Source: a bacterium
GTDB lineage: Bacteria > Actinomycetota > Acidimicrobiia > Acidimicrobiales > Bin134
DNA length: 64,000 bases
Direction: 5' to 3'
Assembly: GCA_028819295.1 (NCBI GenBank)
Contig: JAPPMA010000106.1
Coordinates: 62,001-126,000, forward strand
The position numbers were made by a program, and so were the translations under genes. A model generated the notes under the pieces. That model had not been told where the DNA came from. It searched no databases and saw only the letters and a program-made list of their open reading frames with translations. This document shows positions 44,939 through 53,343 of the stretch, piece after piece. How positions within the stretch are numbered: the first letter of the stretch is position 1; every line of letters starts with the position of its first letter.

Positions 44939-45325
44939 CTAGCCGCTCTCACCGTCGAATTTGACTCTGGCGCCCGCCTCGATCGGCGCGTAGCCCTGTT
45001 GGCTCAGCCGCCACACATACCGGTATCCCGGCCACAGCATCGCCCCTTTGCCGTTGGCCAGGCGCAACAGCACCGGCCTCGTCGTCTCCACCTGCCCGCA
45101 GAACACGCCGAAGTGGACTTCCATGTGCATCGCCACGTCGTCTCCGGGGCTGGCCAGGCGCACCAGCATCCCGCGGTCTGCCAGATCGGCCAGAACCATC
45201 AACACCCCGGTCACCACCGCGGCGAGAATGGTCGCCCACCAGGCGCCCACATACTGCTCCCAGACCATCCTCGCGAACACCAGCGTCGCCGCGAACCACG
45301 AATTGGCGAGAAGACAGACCAACAC
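44939..45325 (-). CDS. Small membrane protein, first gene of the nuclease group
   Basis: 128 residues with two membrane helices at the N-terminus (about 5-50: ANSWFAATLVFARMVWEQYV, WWATILAAVVTGVLMVLADL) and a soluble beta-rich end (AMLWPGYRYVWRLSQQGYAP). It ends eight bases before the thermonuclease-like gene. Family unknown. Confidence 0.5.
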   Translation of the reverse strand: MLVCLLANSWFAATLVFARMVWEQYVGAWWATILAAVVTGVLMVLADLADRGMLVRLASPGDDVAMHMEVHFGVFCGQVETTRPVLLRLANGKGAMLWPGYRYVWRLSQQGYAPIEAGARVKFDGESG

Positions 45326-45372
45326 TCAGTCTGCATTGGGCGTAGGTAAGGGTTGAGTTGCCTTAGACGCGC

Positions 45373-45411
45373 AAAACCCGACCGCTCACCGTCCGGAAAG
45401 GAGTCGGGTTT
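45373..45411 (-). terminator. Rho-independent terminator of the ABC exporter operon
   Basis: AAACCCGAC (45374-45382) pairs perfectly with GTCGGGTTT (45403-45411) around a 20-base loop; on the minus strand the stem is followed by a T-run. It lies about 125 bp downstream of the last gene of the minus-strand ABC operon and before the island genes. Confidence 0.6.
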
Positions 45412-45536
45412 ACTTCCTCGGGTTAGTGCCTTCGGCCCTTAGGGCATGCCGCAATGCCAAATTGATTTCAACCACGCCAAGGCGCAGTGAGAGTAGCGCG
45501 TTGGTCAGATACCCGACCTGCGGGCGTAGTTGGCGG

Positions 45537-46235
45537 TCAGTCGATCTCAGTGCGGGACAGTCGCCACGAGGTGTAGAGGAGCCCGGCCATGCCGACGGCT
45601 AGGGGCACGATGTAGGACGCCAGCGTGGACCGGTCGGCCAGCCGCATGCTCACGCCGGTGGCGTCGGACAGGATGCTCATGGGGTAGCTGCGTACCGAGA
45701 GGCGGGCGAACCAGTCGCCCAACCGGGACATCAGCAGCTCCCAGATGGCGATGTAGCCCAAGCCGATCAGCAGCGACCGTTTGAACCGCAGCCCGAGAGC
45801 CAGGAAAAGCCCCGAGTAGGCGAACACCGCCAGCGCGGTGGCCACGGCAGTGGCCACCAGCAAGTCTTCGACGCCGGTGATGGCCGCGGCCACGGTCATC
45901 ACCGCCACCACAATGGGACCCACCACGCTGAGCACCGCGGCGAAGGCCGCGGTGGCCACGGTGTGGCGGGGAACAGGGCGAAGCCACACGTACACCAGGG
46001 TGCGGTCTTCCACCAGATCGCCCAGCGCCGCCGAACCCAGCGCCAAGGCGATGAACGGTGCGAAGACATTGGTGCCGAAGGTGCCCATGCTCTGGGTGGC
46101 GACTTCCACCGGGTCGTCGGCGGCTCGGGCCGCGAAAGCAAGAAGGATGGCCACCCCGCTCAGCCCGGCCAACGCCAGCAGCCGGCCGGTGCTGATTTGG
46201 CTGCGGATCACAACCCGGTAGATGTGGGGATTCAT
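45537..46235 (-). CDS. ABC transporter permease (short, export-type)
   Basis: 232 residues, about six membrane helices (ALGSAALGDLVEDRTLVYVW is a typical loop of ABC-2 exporters). The ATG overlaps the stop of the ATPase gene (ATGA). With the ATPase and the second permease it forms an exporter of unknown substrate, perhaps a lipid or drug. Confidence 0.75.
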   Translation of the reverse strand: MNPHIYRVVIRSQISTGRLLALAGLSGVAILLAFAARAADDPVEVATQSMGTFGTNVFAPFIALALGSAALGDLVEDRTLVYVWLRPVPRHTVATAAFAAVLSVVGPIVVAVMTVAAAITGVEDLLVATAVATALAVFAYSGLFLALGLRFKRSLLIGLGYIAIWELLMSRLGDWFARLSVRSYPMSILSDATGVSMRLADRSTLASYIVPLAVGMAGLLYTSWRLSRTEID

Positions 46236-47170
46236 CGCATCACCAGGTATCGGAAGACGCTCTCCAAGTCGTCGTCGAGCGGGCGCAATTCCAGCAGCGA
46301 GGCATCCTGGTCGCGGGCTGCCGGGGCCACGGCCCGGCGGAATGCCGTTGGATCCGAGGTGTCGACAACCACCAAGTTGTCCGCTTCCAGGCGGCATCCG
46401 GAGATCACGCCTCGGTCCAACAGCGCGATGGCCAGCGCCCGGGGCTGATCGGTGCGGATGCTGATGCGCAGCGGCCGGTCGTCCATCAGGTTGCGGATCT
46501 CGCGGAAGTCGCCCTCGGCGGCCAGCCGCCCCTGGGCGATCACCAGCACCCGAGAGCCGAACCGCTCCACCTCGTCGAGAACGTGGCTGGACACGATCAC
46601 GCATTTGCCCTCTGATCCCAGCCGGTGGAAGAGCTGGATCATCTCCCGCCGCTGTCGGGGGTCGAGGCCGGTGAGGGGCTCGTCGAGGGCGATCACCAGG
46701 GGATCGTGGACGATGGCCTGGGCCAGCTTGATCCGCTGGCGCATGCCTTTGGAGTAGGTGGACAGCTTGCGGGGATCGTCGAGGTCGAGCTCCACCGTCT
46801 GGATGGCTCGACGGGCGGCTTCGACCGGGTTGTCGACGTGGTGCAGCTGGGCGGCCAGCTCCACGAATTCTCGACCGCTCAGGTAGTCGAGCAGCGATTC
46901 CTGCTGGGGGGCCATGCCGATGCGGCCCAGCACGGCCACGTCGGCCCGGGGGTTCTTGCCCAGCACGGTGACCACCCCGTTGGACGGCTTGGCCAAGCCG
47001 CACATCATCCGCAGCAGGGTGGACTTTCCCGCGCCGTTGGGACCCAGCAGCGCAGTGACCCCGGCCCCGATGGAGAAGCTCACGTCGGACACCGCCACCA
47101 AGTCGCCGAACCACTTGGACACCCCGATGGCCTGCACCATGGGCGGAGGGCCGGCTTGGACTTGGCTCAT
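46232..47170 (-). CDS. ABC exporter ATPase
   Basis: 312 residues. Walker A GPNGAGKST, signature YSKGMRQRIKLAQAI, Walker B ALDEPLTGLDPRQ and H-loop SSHVLDE, followed by a C-terminal extension typical of CcmA/DrrA-like exporters. It overlaps both neighbours by four bases (ATGA). A close structural relative is encoded at 53340. Confidence 0.9.
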   Translation of the reverse strand: MSQVQAGPPPMVQAIGVSKWFGDLVAVSDVSFSIGAGVTALLGPNGAGKSTLLRMMCGLAKPSNGVVTVLGKNPRADVAVLGRIGMAPQQESLLDYLSGREFVELAAQLHHVDNPVEAARRAIQTVELDLDDPRKLSTYSKGMRQRIKLAQAIVHDPLVIALDEPLTGLDPRQRREMIQLFHRLGSEGKCVIVSSHVLDEVERFGSRVLVIAQGRLAAEGDFREIRNLMDDRPLRISIRTDQPRALAIALLDRGVISGCRLEADNLVVVDTSDPTAFRRAVAPAARDQDASLLELRPLDDDLESVFRYLVMR

Positions 47171-48036
47171 CCGGTGACCTCGATCCGCTGGTAGCGCCAG
47201 CGGGCGAAGGCACTGAAGGCAACGATGAGTCCTACCAGGGTTGCGAATATCGCCCAGGTGTCCACTCCAGTGATGGGCGCGTCGAACTGCTGATCTCCGA
47301 AGATGCGCCAGACCGCCTCGAAGGGCAGGCCGACCAGATTGAACAAGGCATACGAGTCGCCGAGGTCCGCGCCCGCGGCGAGCCCGTCGCCAACCGCGGA
47401 GCTGGCCAACAGGCCGACAAAGATGCCCACGCTGGCCAGGGAGCGGCGGGCGGTGAGGCTGGACAGTGCCAGCGACAGTGCTGCCCAAAAAACGGCCAGG
47501 GCAGTTCCCGAAGCCAAGATCCGGCCCAGTTCAATCAGCCATCCGGTCACCCCGCTGGGCCCCGCGTCGGCCAGGGTGAAGGCGATGAGCATCAACAGCG
47601 GAGGCCCCAAGGTCATTGTGCCCAGCACGGCGGCGATGGCCGCGGCCTTGGCCAAAAGATAGGTGTCTCGGCTGAGCGGCGATGCCAGGTAAAGCCCCAG
47701 CATTCCGCTACGCCGGTCGGTACACACCGCCTCGGGGGCGACGAACGCTGTGAACAAGAAGAGGGCGCCGGTAATGAACCCGTAGTAGTTGACGGTGGAA
47801 TTCAGCTCCAGTTCTTCTCCCCGGGGCAAAAAGGCGGCGATTCCGATGAACACGATGGCGGGCATGAACGCGATCAACAGCGAGATCGCGGGGAGAACCT
47901 TCTGCCAGTTGGACCGCTTCAGGCCCAGCACCCGCTGCACGGTGTGGTAGCTCAGATTGATCATGGCACGATGGGCGCCGTGGCGGGGACCGTCGTAGGC
48001 CAGATATCCCCGGTCGTGGATGCGGGCCTCGGTCAT
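47167..48036 (-). CDS. ABC exporter permease (larger)
   Basis: 289 residues, six membrane helices, N-terminus TEARIHDRGYLAYDGPRHGA. The ATG at 48036 is chosen because the cut-off copy at 53343 starts with the same MTEARI-RDRG and couples to its ATPase there; an ATG two codons earlier is possible. First gene of the three-gene exporter operon. Confidence 0.78.
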   Translation of the reverse strand: MTEARIHDRGYLAYDGPRHGAHRAMINLSYHTVQRVLGLKRSNWQKVLPAISLLIAFMPAIVFIGIAAFLPRGEELELNSTVNYYGFITGALFLFTAFVAPEAVCTDRRSGMLGLYLASPLSRDTYLLAKAAAIAAVLGTMTLGPPLLMLIAFTLADAGPSGVTGWLIELGRILASGTALAVFWAALSLALSSLTARRSLASVGIFVGLLASSAVGDGLAAGADLGDSYALFNLVGLPFEAVWRIFGDQQFDAPITGVDTWAIFATLVGLIVAFSAFARWRYQRIEVTG

Positions 48037-48167
48037 GGGCATCCATTGGCAAAGGCGGCTTCGGAAACAGCACTGTCCGCTGGTCGCCCTCCGCAGGCTA
48101 CAATGCCAAACGGCTTATCAAACGGTGAGCTTTTGTCCTTCAACTTCAACACAATAGGCGGGAAAAA

Positions 48168-49649
48168 ATGCGAGGACGATTTCTTTGGAAGCTCATTGGC
48201 ATCTTGCTCGCGGTCGCATTGGCGGCCGCAGCTTGCGGCAACGATGACGAAGACGTCTCCGACGTCGGTGGTTCAGACCGGCCTGCGGCCTCGGCATCGC
48301 CTGCTCCTGAGCCGGACGATACATCTGTTCCTGAGCCGGACGACACGCCTGCTCCTGAGCCGGACGATACATCTGTTCCTGAGTCGGACGACGCGCCTGT
48401 TCCTACGCCGGACGATACGCCTGTTCCTGAGCCCGGCACCGACTACGAGGCACTTGGGCTGTGGGACGACGGGCCTTGCGATGCGTCGCTGGCCCCGCTC
48501 GTGGTGAGCCTCCAAACCGTGTTCGCCTCCCCGGTTCTGACCCTGGTCGATCAAGCGCAAGCCCTTGAAGCCGCGGCGGAGGCGTTCAACCAGCGGGGCG
48601 GCGCCAATGGCCACTGCATAGAAGTCCACACCTGCGATGACAACGCCGATCCGAACAAAGCTCTGGAGTGTGTGCGCGACCTCGACCGAGAAGGGGTGGC
48701 CGTCACGATCAACGACACCGTGGTGGCAGGTGCCGTCGATGTCGGCCCCGCCTATGCCGATGCCGGCATTCCCCGTTTTGCCATCAGCCCGCAAACCGTG
48801 GATTACGGAGACATGAACTCCTATCCGTTCGACGCCGGCGGCGCGGGCACATCGATCATGATGCCCCAGGGCCTCCTTGATCAGGGCATAACCACCATGG
48901 GCACTGTCCGGGTGGACCTTGCAGCCGCTGCCCAGCTTACGGCGATCTTTCCGATGGTCTTCGGGCCCCGCGGCGCCGAGTTCGTCGCCGATCTGCCAGT
49001 TCCCGGAGGAACTACCGACTACAGCCAGTTCATCCTCTCAGCCGAGCGAGCCGGTGCGGAGGGCCTCGTTATCCCACTTGGAGGACAAGAGGCCATCCAG
49101 CTGCTCGACGCGGCCAAGGATCTTGGATCCGAACTGCTGGTCTCGGGCAGCCTCGGCACCTTCCCCTACGTCGATATAGCCGGGCTGGGCGACTTCGCCA
49201 GCCAGATCATCCTCAACGCGGCGATACCGCCGGCGACCTTCGATCATCCCGTGGTGAAGGTGCTGGCCGACGACCTGGCCGCCTCAGGCGTCGAAGCTCT
49301 CCAGACGGAGAATCTCAAGTCCAGCCCCATGCGGTCGTGGGTAGGCCTGTACGCCTTGCTCTACATCATCCGCGAGTCGGGTACCACCGACTTCAGCCGG
49401 GAGAACCTCAAGGCGCTGATCGACGCGGCTGAGGAGATTCCCATGATCGGCCTCATGCCGACCACCTGGACTCCCTCGGCCATCAATCCCGGTCAGTTCC
49501 CCAGAAGCGGCACCGGAAGCTACTCCTTCTGGGTGTGGGATCCGGAAGCCGAGTGGAACGGCAACCAGGGCAACTTCGTTCTGGGAAGCGAGGCGAGTTT
49601 CATCGATGCGATGTGCGGGACCCCCTTCGGGGCCCCACCGCCCTGCTGA
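48168..49649 (+). CDS. Branched-chain amino acid/amide-type substrate-binding lipoprotein
   Basis: 493 residues. Signal peptide with lipobox ALAAAAC, then a repeated acidic linker (PEPDDT units), then a type I periplasmic-binding fold of the LivJ/UrtA kind (EAFNQRGGANGHCIEVHTCD, NDTVVAGAVDVGPAYADAGI). It delivers a ligand to the fused permease/ATPase downstream. The ligand is unknown. Five cysteines in the mature part are unusual for the family. Confidence 0.88.
   Translation: MRGRFLWKLIGILLAVALAAAACGNDDEDVSDVGGSDRPAASASPAPEPDDTSVPEPDDTPAPEPDDTSVPESDDAPVPTPDDTPVPEPGTDYEALGLWDDGPCDASLAPLVVSLQTVFASPVLTLVDQAQALEAAAEAFNQRGGANGHCIEVHTCDDNADPNKALECVRDLDREGVAVTINDTVVAGAVDVGPAYADAGIPRFAISPQTVDYGDMNSYPFDAGGAGTSIMMPQGLLDQGITTMGTVRVDLAAAAQLTAIFPMVFGPRGAEFVADLPVPGGTTDYSQFILSAERAGAEGLVIPLGGQEAIQLLDAAKDLGSELLVSGSLGTFPYVDIAGLGDFASQIILNAAIPPATFDHPVVKVLADDLAASGVEALQTENLKSSPMRSWVGLYALLYIIRESGTTDFSRENLKALIDAAEEIPMIGLMPTTWTPSAINPGQFPRSGTGSYSFWVWDPEAEWNGNQGNFVLGSEASFIDAMCGTPFGAPPPC
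48309..48428 (+). repeat. Five 24-bp units encoding an acidic Pro-rich linker
   Basis: Five units like GAGCCGGACGATACATCTG, each encoding an eight-residue EPDDTxVP-type motif, follow the lipobox cysteine. They form a flexible spacer holding the binding domain away from the membrane. The units differ at several bases, so the array is older than the exact duplications elsewhere. Confidence 0.9.
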
Positions 49650-49659
49650 CCGGCGTCTA

Positions 49660-49691
49660 GCCGCCGACGGGAGACGGCTCTCGCCGGCGGC
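49660..49691 (+). terminator. Hairpin between binding-protein gene and transporter gene
   Basis: GCCGCCG at 49660-49666 pairs with CGGCGGC at 49685-49691, with partial pairing inside (GAGACGGCTCTC). It lacks a long U-run, so it may act as an attenuator or mRNA end that lets the binding protein be made in excess over the membrane part, a common arrangement. Confidence 0.45.
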
Positions 49692-49753
49692 CTGACCACT
49701 CAGGGGTCCGAATGCCCGCCGCGTTCAACCCCCTGACAACCGGGGGGAGATGA

Positions 49754-52507
49754 GTGCAGTCCTTCTTGCAGTTCGTGGTTCTCGGCCTGGGCGCCGGCGC
49801 CGCCTATGCGCTGTTTGCCCAAGGGGCCGTGCTCATCTACCGGGGGTCGGGACTGGTCAACTTCGGGCAGGGCGCGATCGGCACCCTCGCCGCCTACTTG
49901 GCGTTTGTGGAACTCAGGGGAACGCGCGATTGGCCTACCGTCCCAGCCCTTTTGGCCGGTGTGGCCGCCGCGGCTCTCGTCGCCTGGCTGTTCCAGCAAG
50001 TCGTGCTGCGGCGGCTCAGAAACGCCGCGGCAATCGTGAGGGTGATAGCCACCATCGGGCTCCTCGGCCTGCTTCACGCCGGCATCGACAAGCGCTACGG
50101 CAGCGCGAACGTGCCGGTCGACTCCTATCTGCCCGACGATGTCTTCGACTTGGGCGGTGTGAAGGTGCAAGAGGAGCGCCTCTATCTGATCGGCATCACG
50201 GTGGCCGTAACTGTGGTGCTGTGGGCGTGGACCCGGTACACGCGCGTGGGGCTGGCCATCACCGCCAGCGCCCAGAATGAGCGGGCCGTGAGAACCCTCG
50301 GCTGGTCGCCCGACCGGCTGGCCGCGCTCACCTGGGGGGCCGGAGGCGCATTGGCCGGAGTCGCCGCGGTGTTGGCCGCCCCCCTGACCGGCCTCTCGGT
50401 TGCCACCTTCACCATCGTGGTCACGGTTGCCGGTCTCGCCGCTGCGCTCTTGGGCGGCTTCCACTCGTTTCCGATGACACTGCTCGGCGGGCTGATCGTC
50501 GGCCTCGGCGAGACGCTGGCCACCGCCTACAAGGGCGATGTGGAAGGCTTTTTCGGTCAAGACCTGATCACCGGCCTCAACCGCTTCTCGGCGTTCGCGG
50601 TGATCCTTTTGGTTGTGGTGATCCGAGGCCGCGGCCTTCCGCTCCGATCCCATGTGGCCGACAAGCTGCCAAGGCTGGGAACCGGGGAAGTGAACATCAC
50701 CGGTCTGCTGATCGCCGCCGGGGTTGTGTTGTTGCTGCTGTTCACCGTGATGGGCGACTCGTGGGCCCAGGCCACCTACATATCTCTGGCCGCGGGCATC
50801 ATGGTTTTGTCCATCGTGGTGCTCACCGGCTACGCAGGCCAGATCTCCCTGGCCCAGTGGGCCTTTGCCGGTATCGGTGCTTTGATCGCCGGACGCCTGA
50901 TACGAGCCGATGTGCCCGTCGAGCTGGCCATGATCCTCGGCGTGCTTATGACCATTCCCGTGGGCCTTCTGTTCGCTCTGCCGGCACTGCGGACCCGGGG
51001 GGTAAACCTTGCCGTGCTCACGCTCGGGCTCGGGTTCAGTGTGTCGGAAATGGTGTTCGCCAATGCCCGGTACCTCGGCGACGTCCTCGACGCCGGCACC
51101 AGGGTAGGGTTGGTCAAGATCTTCGGCTGGGAAGTCGACGCCTTCAATCATCCGAAGGCGTGGGCGGTGGTGAACTTGGCGGCATTCGTCCTCCTGGCCC
51201 TCCTTGTTGCCAACCTGCGGCGGTCGCGCACCGGCCGGCGACTCATCGCGGTGCGCACGAATGAGCGGGCCGCCGCCTCGCTGGGCATCAGCGTGTTCGG
51301 CGTCAAGCTGTACGCCTTTGCCATCTCATCGGGGCTTGCAGCTGCCGCGGGCATATTGGTGGCATTTCGCAGCCGCATCATCCAGTACGGCGGATTCAAC
51401 GTATTCGAGTCCATCAACAGCATGGGGTTCGCGGTGATCGGCGGGCTGGGCTACGTGCTGGGAGGCGTTTTCGCAGCCCCAAGCGCGGTGGGAGGCTGGG
51501 GCACCCGGGTGGTGGAAGACTGGCTCCACCTCGGCGACAAGTGGGATCTGATCTTGGGTGCGATCCTCGTATTGCTCATCCTGCTCTTCCACCAGAACGG
51601 CATCGCCGACATCGCCGTGTCAGAAACCCGCAAGTTGTGGCCGAGGCTGCGCTTGGCGACCAGGCCCAAGCCACGACCCCCGCTCCCTTCAGCGGCTGTC
51701 GAGCCGGTGCCTCCCGCGACCCTTGAGGTGAGCGGGCTCTCTGTCAATTTCGGGGCCGTGCTCGCGGTTGACCGGGTTTCTTTCGAGGTGAATCCTGGCG
51801 AGGTGGTCGGGCTGATCGGCCCCAACGGCGCAGGAAAAACCTCCATCATCGACGCGGTCACCGGATTCGTGCGGTCCTCGGCCGGCAAGATGTCGGTGGG
51901 CGGGGCCAGGGTCGACAGGTTGAGTCCGACCAAGCGGGCCCGCCTCGGTCTGCGCCGGTCGTTCCAATCCCTGGAGTTGTTCGAGGACATTACCGTTGAG
52001 CAGAACATCCGGGCTGGGGCGGAGCGCGGCACCCGCAAGCTGTCGTGGATCTCCGACCTCTTCTGGCCCGGTCACCACGAACTCCCATCGACCGCGGTGG
52101 CCGCGATTCAGGGCTTTGCACTGGAGGAAAGCCTTGATCGGCTGCCCTCTGAGCTCCACTACGGCCAACGGCGCCTGGTTGGAATCGCCCGGGCGGTGGC
52201 CTCTGGCCCGTCGATCATCATGCTGGATGAACCCGCGGCTGGCCTCGATGAGGTGGAGAGCCGGGAACTGGCCAGCCTTATCCGCAGCCTTGCCGACGAG
52301 CGCAACATGGGCGTGCTGCTGGTTGAGCACGACGTGGGCTTGGTGATGTCCACCTGCGACCGGGTTGTGTGCATAGATTTCGGGAGGGTGATAGCCGATG
52401 GGCGCCCAGAGGAGGTCAGAGAGCATCCGGACGTGGTCAAGGCGTACCTGGGAACCGAGGGCGACGCAGTCCAAGAGGCCGAGCCAGAGCGGGGAAGTCC
52501 AGCATGA
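49754..52507 (+). CDS. Fused LivH-LivM-LivG transporter (two permeases plus ATPase)
   Basis: 917 residues from GTG. Residues about 1-295 are a LivH-type permease (YRGSGLVNFGQGAIGTLAAY), 310-630 a LivM-type permease (TGYAGQISLAQWAFAGIGAL, GVNLAVLTLGLGFSVSEMV), and 650-905 a LivG-type ATPase with Walker A GPNGAGKTS, Walker B IIMLDEPAAGLDE and a degenerate signature LHYGQRRLVGIARAV. In most bacteria these are three proteins. The pattern fits import of branched-chain amino acids, urea or other amides. The stop overlaps livF (ATGA). Confidence 0.9.
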   Translation: MQSFLQFVVLGLGAGAAYALFAQGAVLIYRGSGLVNFGQGAIGTLAAYLAFVELRGTRDWPTVPALLAGVAAAALVAWLFQQVVLRRLRNAAAIVRVIATIGLLGLLHAGIDKRYGSANVPVDSYLPDDVFDLGGVKVQEERLYLIGITVAVTVVLWAWTRYTRVGLAITASAQNERAVRTLGWSPDRLAALTWGAGGALAGVAAVLAAPLTGLSVATFTIVVTVAGLAAALLGGFHSFPMTLLGGLIVGLGETLATAYKGDVEGFFGQDLITGLNRFSAFAVILLVVVIRGRGLPLRSHVADKLPRLGTGEVNITGLLIAAGVVLLLLFTVMGDSWAQATYISLAAGIMVLSIVVLTGYAGQISLAQWAFAGIGALIAGRLIRADVPVELAMILGVLMTIPVGLLFALPALRTRGVNLAVLTLGLGFSVSEMVFANARYLGDVLDAGTRVGLVKIFGWEVDAFNHPKAWAVVNLAAFVLLALLVANLRRSRTGRRLIAVRTNERAAASLGISVFGVKLYAFAISSGLAAAAGILVAFRSRIIQYGGFNVFESINSMGFAVIGGLGYVLGGVFAAPSAVGGWGTRVVEDWLHLGDKWDLILGAILVLLILLFHQNGIADIAVSETRKLWPRLRLATRPKPRPPLPSAAVEPVPPATLEVSGLSVNFGAVLAVDRVSFEVNPGEVVGLIGPNGAGKTSIIDAVTGFVRSSAGKMSVGGARVDRLSPTKRARLGLRRSFQSLELFEDITVEQNIRAGAERGTRKLSWISDLFWPGHHELPSTAVAAIQGFALEESLDRLPSELHYGQRRLVGIARAVASGPSIIMLDEPAAGLDEVESRELASLIRSLADERNMGVLLVEHDVGLVMSTCDRVVCIDFGRVIADGRPEEVREHPDVVKAYLGTEGDAVQEAEPERGSPA

Positions 52508-53202
52508 GCGAGCAGAACGTCCTCTTGGCTTGCCAGAGCGTCTCGGCCGGCTACGGGGAATTGGCGGTCATCAGAGAACTCGATCTCAGCGTGGCTGAGG
52601 GAGAGATCGTGGCCCTCATCGGTCCCAATGGCGCGGGAAAGACGACCACGCTGTTGACCCTGGCGGGCGAGTTGTCTCCTCTTCAGGGCTGCGTCGAGTT
52701 CATGGGGAAGGCCACGAGCAGCCCGATGCACATCCGGTGCAGCCAGGGAATGGGATTCATCACCGAAGAGCGGTCGGTGATCATGGACATGACGGCCCGC
52801 GACAACCTCCGCCTCGCCGATGTGAGCATCGCCGATGCCACTGATCTCTTCCCCGAGCTCATCCCGTTGCTGGGCTGCAAAGCGGGGCTGTTGTCGGGCG
52901 GCGAGCAGCAGATGCTCACTTTGGCTCGGGTTCTCGGACGCAGGCCGAAAGTCCTTCTTGCCGATGAGCTGTCTCTCGGGCTGGCGCCGCTCATCGTCAC
53001 CCGGCTCCTCGCCATGGTACGACGGGCGGCAGACAACGGAGTCGGCGTGCTGCTGGTTGAGCAGCACGTGCGACAAGCTTTGGCTGTTGCTGATCGGGTC
53101 TTGGTGATGCAGCGGGGGCGCATTGCCATCGAGGGGACTTCCCGGGAAATCCAGGCGCAAATCCATGAGATCGAGGAGGCCTATTTGTCCTCCTTCGACT
53201 GA
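52504..53202 (+). CDS. LivF-type ABC ATPase
   Basis: 232 residues. Walker A GPNGAGKTT, signature LLSGGEQQMLTLARVLG, Walker B VLLADELSLGLAP and H-loop VEQHVRQAL. It is the second ATPase of the importer, pairing with the LivG domain of the fused protein. Coupled by an ATGA overlap. 51 bp downstream, on the opposite strand, is a cut permease. Confidence 0.93.
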   Translation: MSEQNVLLACQSVSAGYGELAVIRELDLSVAEGEIVALIGPNGAGKTTTLLTLAGELSPLQGCVEFMGKATSSPMHIRCSQGMGFITEERSVIMDMTARDNLRLADVSIADATDLFPELIPLLGCKAGLLSGGEQQMLTLARVLGRRPKVLLADELSLGLAPLIVTRLLAMVRRAADNGVGVLLVEQHVRQALAVADRVLVMQRGRIAIEGTSREIQAQIHEIEEAYLSSFD

Positions 53203-53253
53203 CGGCTTCACTGGACGGGCATGCGCTATCCCAACTCTCCTTGTTGGCGCAGT

Positions 53254-53343
53254 TCAGAGATATCGTCCCAGTCGGCGCCGTGGTCCACGGCAAGACCCTT
53301 CACCGGTCAAATGGCCTCGGTCGCGGATGCGGGCCTCGGTCAT
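53254..53343 (-). pseudogene. Permease remnant (first codons only)
   Basis: The ATG at 53343 overlaps the ATPase stop (ATGA) and encodes MTEARIRDRGHLTGEGS before degenerating and stopping at 53254. The first ten residues match the permease at 48036 (TEARIHDRG). The rest of the gene is missing, with the livF end lying just beyond, so the 3' end was deleted or replaced. Confidence 0.7.

Noticed and set aside
45412-45536. Search for a tRNA as island attachment site
   Set aside because: No cloverleaf or CCA-like end could be drawn; only the terminator hairpin upstream of it is supported.
48309-48428. Possible CRISPR-like array
   Set aside because: Units are contiguous, in frame and encode a protein linker; there are no spacers.
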